A stretch of DNA of 64,000 nt from Echinometra lucunter. Its lineage: Eukaryota > Echinodermata > Echinoidea > Camarodonta > Echinometridae. Location: contig CM057158.1 in NCBI GenBank assembly GCA_029962745.1, positions 12,804,776 through 12,868,775 of the forward strand. Direction: 5' to 3'. Shown here one piece after another: positions 33,201-45,200 of this stretch (its first letter is position 1; each line of letters begins with the position of its first letter). The notes beneath the pieces are model-generated. The model was not told where the DNA came from. It worked only from the letters and a program-made list of their open reading frames with translations, and ran no database searches. A program made the position numbers and the translations under genes.

Positions 33201-36200
33201 CACTTTGAGGTCTTACGAACCTGCAAATAGGGCCCCTACATTGCTTCGCACGCATTCTCCCTTGTCAGATTTTAAAGTTTGATGACCCACATATGAGCAG
33301 CCATATTTGGAAAGTGAACGACAAATATCACTGTGCGGTCTTACGAACCAGCGAATAAGGTATGTGCTGACCACATGCACAAGCCTTTCGTTCTTACGAA
33401 CTGAAGAATAAGAGGTGAATAGCCTATATATCTGACCGGGTGTGCAATTTTTTCGTTCTTACGAACTGGCAAATAGGTTTGTAAGCTTATAATTAGAGTT
33501 TTCTTTATATATGGTGCTTATTTACAAACATGGTATTAAAATTCAATATATAAACTCTTTTACTGTGCAAAATTGTTGGAAAATAATAATTATAAGCACA
33601 TAAATTCATTGCTCAAAAAGGTGAAAAACTTTGAACACATTTTTCTCTGGACTTTGTTATTCCGCGAGGATGGGCTATTCGCCGGTTCGTAAGACCGACG
33701 ATATACATACATATATATATATTTTTTTTTTCCTCAGAGAGAGCTTTTGACATGATGAGGTTGCTGAAAGTAGATGCAAAGCAACCTCCCTGTTTGCAAC
33801 CCGTCCCCCCAGACACCCCTGATGATCTGAAGCGAATTATGATAACATCGTGGAGTTATGAACCAGATCATCGCCCTGATTTTAGAGGTAGGTTTGTACA
33901 TAATTGATCTCAAACTGATATTGAGAATTATAACTGTAAATGTTACATCAACTTGAAAGTTTATATATTTTTTTATGCCTCCACCCACTGAAGGTGGGTG
34001 CCAGAGGCATTTTGTTTTTGGCTCGTCCGTCCGTCCGTCAGTCGGTCCATCCTGTTTTCGTTCTAGTGATAACTTAAGAACCATTTGACGGATCAATTTC
34101 AGACTTGGCTCATGTATGCATATGGGAGGAACAATAATCAGTGCCCCGTAACGCAAAGATTTTTGATCAATTGAAAATTTCAAACAACGAATGTGATTGG
34201 TTGATAGTGGGTGTGTTGGACAATATGTACATGCATCAATGATCTTGATTGGCCATTGCCATTGATTGATTGCAAACCTTTGTGTTACGGAGCCCTGATT
34301 AGATTTTTGGGTCGATCACAAGGTCAAAGGTCATAGAGGTCATTATATACATGAAAATGACTTGTTCTTGCAATAACTTAACCATTTGACAGATCAACTT
34401 CAAATGTGAATCATGTATGCGTATGGGAGGGACAATGATCTTATTACCGTAATTAACGTTGTATAAACCCCCGGTGGGGTCACTCTCCACATGGCCTGCT
34501 ACGCACCCGCATCCAGAAAAAGCGTCGAAAAGGGTCCCGTTTCAGGCACTCAGGCGTCGTCGACGTCTTTGGCAAAAAGGGTTGCTTTTCAGCACCATTC
34601 GCTGGTAAATCGCCTCTTAGGGTAGCCTTTTCTCACTCTTCACGCCATTTAGGGTTGCTAATTTGGTTATGCAGATTACGCCATTTCGGGGTGCAAATTT
34701 AATTTACGCCATTTAGGGTTGCAAATTTAGGCAAATTTGAACATACCTACGCCATTACACCATAGGGATACAAAATAATCCTCGCATACGCCGGTGCGGC
34801 CAGCGCCAGCACTTATGAGAGTGACCCCCGTACAGTCCCCCAAGCTAGTCTCTTACACCCGGCTCTATACTAGGCAGCACGCGTTACCATACACACGCCC
34901 ATAGGTCGCAGAGGATGCTATGCTATGGCTATGCTAATCATCGATGCTAATGCAACCGTTCGTGCCTGTTTGAAGCGACTATGCTCGGCTACACGGCATG
35001 CCTTTGCACCATCGATATTTTAACAAATGGATAAAGCAACAGTGCCCTCGTTGGAAGCCGACCACAGACACTGGAAACACTTAAAAGTACTCTCAAGTGC
35101 CACAATTTCTTTTTATGCCTCCGCCCACCGTAGGTGGTTGCCGGAGGCATTATGTTTTCGGGTCGTCCGTCCGTCCGTCCCGTTTTCGTTCTCGCGATAA
35201 CTTAAGAACCGTTTGACAGATCAACTTCAAACTTGGCTCAGGTATGCATATGGGAGGGACAATGATCTGATTAGATTTTGGGGTCATAAGGTCAAAGGTC
35301 AAAGGTCATAGAGGTCATTATGTACATATATAGAAATGGTTCGTTTTCACCATAACTCAACAACCATTTGACCGATCAACCTCAATCTTGGCACAGGTAT
35401 GCATATGGGAGGGACAATGATCTGATTAGATTTTAGGGTCTCAAGGTCAAAGGTCAAAGGTCATAGAGGTCATTATGTACATAGAAATGGTTCGTTTTCA
35501 CCATAACTCAACAACCATTTGACCGATCAACCTCAATCTTGGCTCAGGTATGCATATGGGAGGGACAATGATCTGATTAGATTTTGGGGTCTCAAGGTCA
35601 AAGGTCAAAGGTCACAGAGGTCATTATGTACATAGAAATGGTTCGTTTTCACCATAACTCAACAACCATTTGACCGATCAACCTCAAACCTGGCACAGGT
35701 ATGCATATGGGAGGGACAATGATCTGATTAGATTTTGGGGTCTCAAGGTCAAAGGTCAAAGGTCATAGAGGTCATTATGTACATAGAAATGGTTCGTTCT
35801 TGTGATAACTCAGTAACCATTTGACGGTTCAACAAACTTGGCTCATGTATGCATATGGAAAGGGCAATGTTCTCATTAGATTTGGGGGTCACAAGGTCAA
35901 AGGTCAAAGGTCATAGAGGTCATTATGTACATAGAAATGGTTCGTTCTTTTGATAACTCAGTAACCATTTGACGGTTACTGAGTCAAAGATGTCATTGTA
36001 TAGATGAAAATAAATCAACATGAATTAAGTGCCATTTATTTCTGATTTGGTAATGGCGGAGGCATAAAGTTCGACCATGCGTGGTCGAAGATTCATCTTT
36101 TATATCTAGCATTTTCCAAACATCTCAAAACACATTATTATGGCATCGTGAGTTTCATTTGACGGAAATTTTATTACCATAGAAGAGCTGTTTATTGGTG

Positions 36201-39200
36201 AGTAAATATATCAAGTCTGAGAAAAAGTTTTACTCGTGTGTACTTTGTTTCACTGGTTTTCTTTCGTGTTGGTATTCCTAGAGGCCAGCCCCATATACTG
36301 GTAATTGTGTTGTGTTTTTCAATTCAAGTCAGTAGTGGCCTAGCGTTACTTACATGTAGCTCTATCCTGTCCTTGATTGACCCACTCACGGGAGTGATAG
36401 CTTGACTTGTCTTTGTGTACAATTCACTTTAGAAACCGCGTGACTGAACGCGTGCTGACATTCCTCCTGGTCCAAGTCAGGTGCATGATCCTGCAAATAT
36501 GCTCCATTATAATTATTTTGAAACTTGTCGCAGAGATGTCTCCGATGGTGAGATAGGGCCTTTACGTATCAAATTAATCAATTTCAATGTTTACGCCACT
36601 TAGGGTATCAAATTAGGGGATTTCCCTGTTCACGCCACTTAGGGTGGCTTTTTTCATGGATTATGCCATCTAGGGTTGCAAATTTGGTTAATAGGTTACG
36701 CCATTTAGGGTGCATTTCTGAGGTTGTCAGACACGGGTGGGTAGCAGGCCATGTGGAGAGTGACCCCCCTGGGTATAAACCACACTTTTTTCCCCGCCGG
36801 GAAGAGTGAAAAGTCGGGGGTGCGGTTAATACACAATGACAGGTCTGGGTCAGGATTCGCCAGGAATAACAAGAGTCAGTCATCCATACGGACAAGTTAT
36901 TTAGCGGGTATAAGGTCCCGGTAACGTTAGAGTTTATAGAAGTTTACAGGTTGAAATTCTTGTTTTGAAAAGTTAATTTCACTTTGCAATTAGCAGCATG
37001 ATATTTCCTGTGCTGAACACTCACGAGAGTGTGGACTGTTGTGTGCATGGTGCGTCGTGTATCTTTTGCAAGGGAATTCAACTTGCATGGACATGTGCCT
37101 TACGCATCCGGGGACTTTCAAAATGTCTCATGACTAAAATGACGTCATCTGACTAAAGCCCAGCCTTGTCTGCATTGGGAAAGTGCAATGCCAGCTACAA
37201 GCGTTGCATCTGTGATGCGTGCGTCTTGCAAGGGAATTCAACTTTCCTCATACGCATCCGGGGACCTTCAAAATGTCACATGACTAAAGCTTCGTTACCT
37301 GACTAAAGCTTTGTCACCTGACTAAAACCAGCCTCGTCTGCATTGCAAAAGTACAGTGCGTGCGAGATGAGCATCATCCGTGTATCATGATGCGTGTGTT
37401 TGAGTGTGTTTAGATCGCCAACTATAACGGGATTCGGTGGCTATATGATGGTGGAAAGTTGGATATAAGAGCAGCTGTCGCCGGGATAATCGGAATGTGG
37501 ATTGAACTACTCTTCCTTTTCTTTTTTTAAACTGGTATTTAGTTTACTGAACCCTTTCATTTCATGTCCGATTTTCCATTTTGTTTGGAAATACGAAATG
37601 TTGTTCAGAGTGAGAGAAGAAGGGTTTATGTGTGTATTTTTTTTTCACCAGAGGGGGTCAAAAATTGGGGGTGCGGTTAATACACGTGTGCGGTTTATAG
37701 AACGTTAATTACGGTAGATTTGGGGGTCAAAGAGCAAAGGTCATAGATGTCATGGTATACTGGGGTGGTATTCTGAACACCGTTTTAAGTGTGTTTTAAG
37801 TTCTGTTATAACTTCTGTTTTAAGGCATTGATTTACAACACCGCTAAAACAGTCTTTAAACGGTATTCTGAGAACTGTTTTAACGGTGTTGTAAGTCATC
37901 AAAGCCACACCCACCGCAAAAATATTATCCAATGGGGAAAGTCGTTAGAGATGAGTCTAAGCTGACTCAGCCAATAAGATCGCTCCCTGGGGAAGGGGTG
38001 CGTGAAACGCTTGAACTTATATATTCGTGTTGTAATGAGCGCATTAGTTTGCGCTTAGTTTCTTGCTTTAATTCAGATGTGATGATGTGACAGAATTATT
38101 TGTGCAAATCATCTTTGATATTATCGCAGACAATTGCCAAATTTCTCCACCCGAGGCAAAAATTCTTTCGAAGTGTTGTTTCGGGGATAAAAGTAAGGTT
38201 GATTGGATCTCGTTATCCCCCTCATTCCAACCAAAAACATTTATGAGCGAGAAAAATTGCCGCCATGACATACCGCATGCAAAGTTGAAACACCTCCCAC
38301 CCTGTTTTATCTCATGGCCATGAAATGTCAAGCGGAAAGAGTTAAAACAGGAGATAAAACGGTCTTCAGAATACCGTGTTATTACATATGGTATTTTTAC
38401 GCGCTTGCGCACGACTTGCGCCAGGCATGCAAGGTAAGATGCGCGGTTAGAAAGATAAAACAAAACTTAAAACAAAAGTTAAAACAGAGATAAAACGGTG
38501 TCCAGAATACCGATTTGCTAAAACAGACTTAAAACAGAGTTAAAACAGTCTCAGAATACCACCCCTGGTAATTGCTCGTTCTCAAGATAACTTATTAAGA
38601 ACCATTTGACAGATCAACTTCAAATGCAGCTGACACAGTGTCATTTGAATAGCAACAATTTTTTCCAGTTTTGTACTCTAAATGTGTCCCAATACATTTC
38701 CCTTAATTTAAAGTGATATATTTCTGATCTGTCAAAGGTAGAGGCATAAATTTTGACCGCGTGCGGTTGAGGATCCATCTAGTTTTCATTTGAAAAGTCT
38801 TTCCAGAGGGTGAAATGATTTGTAATTTCTATCGCCTAATGAAATTTAAGTACTCACCAGAAGATTGTAAGAAATTTGATTAACAAAACGTAAATAGACA
38901 TTTCTTTTTTAAAGAGAGGACTAATGAAGGTAGAATGATGATATTACCATTATGATAATACACAGTCTTTCCTGCACAATACTGGATTGTGTACAAGACA
39001 AATACTAAATTGCCCTGAGTGCAGTTTTGTTTCACCGAGGCCAAATTAGACTTGCGTGAGGAATGATTTAGTATTTGTCAAGTAATGGTGCATCAATAGA
39101 GCATACACTGTAGTAAATGGATCCCTTAACATCAGATCTAGTGTACCACATTTTAGGCCTTGTTTGTATGTACAATGTGAAAAGTGAGCAACAGCCTCAC

Positions 39201-42200
39201 CAGACATTTATGGAATCATTAAATGCACTTAGTGCCAGACTCCTACCAAGAGGTCAGGTGGGCCAGTCAAATGGTTCAGTGTTTCTCTAAATAACTAATT
39301 AACTACATGTAATATGTAACAAAATGAACAAATTATTACCAATTTCAAATAACAAAGTCTGTTCATGTTAGGGGTATTAAACCAGTCAAATGTTTGTTCT
39401 TTCTTTTTACCCCCCCCCCCCCCCCCAGATATTACAGAGAGGGTAGGGGAGCTCGATATCAAACCCGATCATGAATCACTAGGACATTATCTAGGAAAGG
39501 TTAGTCTGGTATTTTTTTGTTCTACTTCAAAGGCCTGTAATTTTGATTGAATCTGAAGCAAATTTATCTGTTGTCACAGATCAGTACTGCTCATGATAAG
39601 GAGTGCTACAGTAGTAGTGTGTAAATAAGAAAAGTAATTTATCAGTATGAAAGAAAAAGGAATCCTGCAAGTTATATCCACAGTGTATGTGTAAGATAAG
39701 AAATATGTTGTCATCTGGTGGCATACAAATACAAGATTGCATTCCTTCGAAATATGTATCATACATTATTTTTTGCAATTGTTAAATAGAGCAACAGAGA
39801 GTGATTTTTGTCTCGCCCACCGGAGGTGAAGGCGAGACTAAGGGATCCAAATGTCGTCCGTCCGTCGTCCGTCCGTCGTCCGTCCGTCGTCCGTCCGTCC
39901 GTCCGTCACAAACGTTATGAAAGATAACTTGGCAACCGTGACTCACTTTTCAACCAAACTTGGGTTGTAGATGCACTAAGGGGACCTGCATGTTATGGTC
40001 CAGTCAGAGGTCACATGGTAAGGTCAAAGGTCATTTCAGGTCAAACGTTAAAGTTTACGTGCAAGACTCTCTTATGACACAAAACTCTGCAACCGTGACT
40101 CACTTTTCAACCAAACTTGGGTTGTAGATGCCCTAAGCGGACCTGCATGTTATGCTCTAGTCAGAGGTCACATGGTAAGGTCAAAGGTCATTTTAGGTCA
40201 AACGTTAAAATTTACGTGCAAGACTCTCTTATGACACAAAACTCTGCAACTGTGTGACACTGTTCAATCAAACTTGGGTTGTAGATGCACTAAGGGGACC
40301 TGCATCTTATTGTCCAGTCAGAGGTCACATGGTAAGGTCAAAGGTCATTTCAGGTCAAATGTTAAAGTTGACGTGCAAGACTCTCTTATCACACATAACT
40401 TTGCAACCGTGACTCACTTTTCAACCAAACTTGGGTTGTAGATGCACTGAGGGGACCTGCATGTTATGGTCCAGTCAGAGGTCACATGGTAAGGTCAAAG
40501 GTCATTTCAGGTCAAACGTTGAAGTTTACGTGCAAGACTCTCTTATGACTCAAAACTCTGCAACCGTGTGACACTTATCTATCAAACTTGGGTTGTCGAT
40601 GCACTAAGGGGACCTGCATGTTATGGTCCAGTCATAGGTCACATGGTAAGGTCAAAGGTCATTTCAGGTCAAACATTAAAGTTTACGTGCAAGACTCTCT
40701 TATGACACAAAACTCTGCAACCGTGTGACACTTATCTATCAAACTTGGGTTGTAGATGCACTAAGGGGACCTGCATGTTATGGTCCAGTCAGAGGTCACA
40801 TGGTCAGGTCAAAGGTCATTACAGGTCAAACGTTGAACGGTTAAAGTTTACGTGCAAGACTCTCTTATGACACAAAACTTTGCAACCGTGTCACACTTTT
40901 GAGTCAAACTTGGGTTGCAGATCACTAAGGGGAAGTGCATGTTATCATTCTGTTGGACTTCACATGATAAGGTGAAAGGGTTCTTGGGGGACCTTCATGT
41001 TATAGTGGTATCAGAGGTCACATGGTAAGGTCAAAGGTCATTTTATATCAAACATGAAAGTTTACTTGCAAGACTCTCTTATGATGAGTAACTTTGCAAC
41101 GTCTGCTCCCTTTTTAACTAAACTTGGGTCATGGATGCACTTGGGAGACCTTCATGTTATAGTGGCATCGGATGTCACGTGGTAAGGTCAAAGGTTATTT
41201 TATTTCAAACATTACAGTTTACATGCACGACTCTCTTATGACACATAACTTGACAACTGATGGTCAAATGGCAACCAAACTTGGGTCATAGATGCACTAG
41301 GGGTAACATCATGTTGTGGTGCTGTCGGAGTTCACATGGTGAGGTCAAAGGTCATTTGAGGTCAAACATTAAAGTTTACCTGCAAGACTTTGCGATATCA
41401 AACTTGGTTAGGGATGTACTTGGGGAAACCTTCGTGTTATTTAGTCACGGGTGGGCGAGACACAATCTTGCTATTGGCTTGTTTTGGTTACATGATTTCA
41501 TCTTTGTTTTATTTTATCTGAAGTTATACAGCCAATGTCTTCTAAAAAGGAGGAAGGACCAAATATGTATCATGTTATTTCTGCATTTGGAAATAAAACA
41601 GCAGGAAAGAGTAATTATTTGGTTACATAATTTCTTCTTTGTTTTATTTCATCTGAAATTATACAGTCAAGGTCTTCTAAGAAAGGAGGAAAGGCTGCAA
41701 CCCCAGTTTCTGACTCTGAGTTACCTGTAAATACTAATGGAGCAACTGTGAGAGAGGGAACAGGAAATTTAACAGTACAGGATCAAGCCCCAACTAAAGG
41801 TCATGGTAACACCGATACATCATTACCTGCAGCAAAAACAGTGATAGATCATGAATCTTTGAGAAAGAGAATGGAAAACTTAAATGTAAATGCCAATGCC
41901 CCAGTTGTACCTAGTGATGGCAATACAATGGTGCCTGTCACTGACACAGTGACACAACATCTGGTGGAAGGCCAGCAAAATGGTTCTAAGAAGGATGATG
42001 TCCAGCCAGTGACTGAACGTCCTGTTCCTCAGGAACCAACTCAGGAATCACGCTTCAGGAGTCTGAAATCTAAGCCAGAGAATGATGATAATTTACAGCC
42101 CCCGATAGGAGCAGGACAGTCGATAGAGTTCAAAGGTCATGAAAGTGCTCCTCCCACAGATCCACCAGGTCCAAGTGCAAGCAAACCTTTAAGGTCTTAC

Positions 42201-45200
42201 ATGGAGCACGACAAAGATCTGACGGGGGGGCAAGATCCTAAGTATGGTTATAATCCAAATGCTGCTGTTGGGAGCAAACAGGAGGCATACTCACACAATT
42301 TCCATAGTCAGTCTAATGCAGAGCATCTGCAGCCTACTCCTTATGGTTACAACAAGCCTGCCAATGGCTTTGGAGATAGGAGACCTGTTCCAGTTGAAAG
42401 CTCTCATGGGAGAACTGAATATGCCGTTGGAAACTTGCTAGGAGGACCTATTCGTCAAGGTTGGAAATCATTCTTTGCATGCTAACATTATAGAATCAAA
42501 TAGAATTTCAAGCAAATTTTGTTCAATTTTTAGTACTATATAGTTTGAAACTTCCAGAAATTATCTTATTTGTCAAATATCAAGAACTAATGGTAAAAGT
42601 CATATTTCTGTTAACTAAAGAAACTATATACCACTATGTATTTCAAATAGAGCACAAATTGAAATATAATTATGCTTGTGTATTATAATCAAACTAACTT
42701 CTATTGCATCAAGTACATGTCAAGAACTTTATCAACTTGAATCAAGAATCACTGTGACAGAATACATGTATCTGAAATTAGAAAAAGTGTATGAAGCATA
42801 ATTATATGGCATTATTTTAAATGTCACAAACAAAGTGGAGATATTTTGGGGACAGTCTCTTGTTATTACCTTCCTTGATTCTCGTCTCTGTAGAGAGTTC
42901 TACAGTGGCATCCCAGCCCAGCTCTACTCCTAGCTCTACCGAGAGAGACCCAATTGTCATCTTTGATTCCTCTCATCCGACTGATGAAGATTTTGGTAAG
43001 ATACCAGCTACCCCCAAAAGATTTTGCTTAGATTAAATCCTGAGTCATGCTTTTAGAATGTTGTCTTGGGTAAAAAACATTATCTCCTGAGATTTTGTTG
43101 TGTCATAAATGTAAACATAAGCCTCAGTTACATTGGCAAAAACCAAAATTTAAAAAAACCTGGGTTTTTTATTGTACCGTTTACACTTGCCGGAACAGCC
43201 TAGAGCTTATCGTTTTTTTTGGCAAATGATGCGCATGCGCAACCTCTCAGTCATTTTCATCTCGCTGTACTGTGCATGCGGAATGCCCCACGTGACGGAA
43301 AACCTGATATGAGCTAGCGTTTACATTAGCAAAAAAGCAATGGAAAACCGGTGGAGTTTCAAAATACCACATTTCGGAGTGGGTTTTTTTATTCAGGTTT
43401 TTTGCAATGTTTAGGGGTAGTTGCCTAGCAACTTCCAACAAAAAACCTGAATGTTAGAAAAACTTGAATCTTTTGATGCCAGTGTAAACAGCACTATGTT
43501 TTAAATCGCAGATTTGTGGGCTTTGAAACATTGTGTGGAAAGCATGGCCATTTATGGGATGTGGTTACGTTAAGGAATATACCTATGGTGAATCTCACCA
43601 ATATCAACAATTAAATGTTGAAAAATTAGTACTGGTAGACTTCTGAAAATCAAGCAAAGCTTTTTTAACTTGAATGCTTTCAACTTTCAAATAGCAATTT
43701 AAACTGAATGATTTCATTCATTACTTTCATATGTAAGTAATGGCTGTTCATCCCAACGATTATTCCTGTACTGAAAATTCCTTTTTGGTTGAATAAGAAG
43801 TGTCAAATTACACTTTTAATGGAAGACCAAAAAACAGCTTCATACTTTTAACACTTGATACAGATGATCCAGCCGTCTGTTAGAAAAGGATGTGTCTATC
43901 TTTTATCTTTTCATTCACTCAGAAATTAAACTCCACGTAGATGTCACCATACCAGTTCGGGCCTCAATCCAAATGAAGCTTGATAAAATCCTCAGCAGTC
44001 GTGAAAGGTGCAAGCACCAAGTTTATTGGCAAAACAGCAGTTCCCTGTGTGCAACGCTGATATCACATGAATTCACTCTGCGAACACTCCACCTTCCTCC
44101 CACCTTGGAGGAAGACCGGTTCACGCTCTTCCTTCATGTGAGCAACAAAGCTGCCCTGGAGAAACTGCACTCATTTTCAAAGAAAGGTCTCCTTCCAAAA
44201 ATGCTGTTCCCATTTTTTGTTGATAGCCATCTGGAGGACCTCTGCTCTCCGGTCAAACCAGATCTGAAAGTAGAATCATGGGAGGACCAGTTCAGTAAAG
44301 GCATGGCACACTTCAAGAAAAAAGAAAAGGGTAAGTTGTACTGTTGTAGCCTGTCGTACTAAAAAAAAAAAAGCTCTGGAGGGAGAAAGTAATAATTTAA
44401 GTTTGAGAGTTAGAGAGCACTACTTTTATCGTTTTTGATTAGATTAGTCGTTAATTTAAGAAATTAATGTCTCTTCAATGTTAGCACCAGTGTTCTTGTC
44501 TTGTTATTGATGTGAAAAGATTTGTTTCCTACATAATCATTGTCCATTAATGCTTTTAAAGAACTGTATAAATATGCAAGTTCAGTGAAAATTTAGAATT
44601 GCACTACCCTGCACTCTATGTTTTATTTACCTACAGTATTTTTGATAGATAATGTGTATGTGAGATCCAGTTTTCACTGGACGAGTTAAAGGAGAATGAA
44701 ACCAAGATATGAGTGTGCTTTCAGTGAATGAAGATGAACAAGAAGATTAAAATTTCACATAAATAATTTTTTATTGAAAAATATCACAGATATCACAATG
44801 ATATCACAGATACTGGCAAAGTTGTCAACTTTAAGGATCGCAATAATAGGAATTTACTTAAACTTTCTCTTGAATAGATTGTCCGATTTTGCTCAAACTT
44901 GCACTCTTTAATCTTCTTGTTCTTCTTCATTCACTGAAAGCACACTGATGCCTTGGTTTTATTCTCCTTCATTTAAGCATTCCCTTTTAAACTTCACTGT
45001 GACAATATTTTTGTAATGTTATTTTACAGCTGATAACAGGAGCCAACCTACAAGTGAACGCAGTAAATCAAGAAGTAAAAAACAAAAAAACGCAAAGTCA
45101 GGGGCTTCTTTCACTCCGAAAAGACAAGGGACCTCTTTTACTCAGAGCAATTGTAGTGGAGCAACAGGTAAATCTTATCACATCTTAATGGGCAGTTAGA

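Larger units (their letters stand above)
34445..37716. mobile_element. Second-level nested element
   Basis: Ends taccgtaattaacgtt (34445-34460) and aacgttaattacggta (37701-37716), with inner tataaacc / ggtttata. Inside, ggggtgcggttaatacac near 36815 and 37669 is a family repeat. It contains the element at 34476-36767. Confidence 0.7.
33970..38782. mobile_element. Outer element of a nested transposon stack
   Basis: Begins tatgcctccacccac (33974), carries a GTCC repeat and one ggtcaaaggtcatagaggtc unit, and ends with inverted gaggcataaattttgacc at about 38741-38782. It is split by the insertions at 34445-37716 and 37762-38565. RIPK-A has the empty site (about 2396-2415). Confidence 0.7.

Noticed and set aside
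41260..41666. Open frame upstream of RIPK-B exon 7
   Set aside because: Its first part is the terminal unit of the inverted-end element and its second part is intron.
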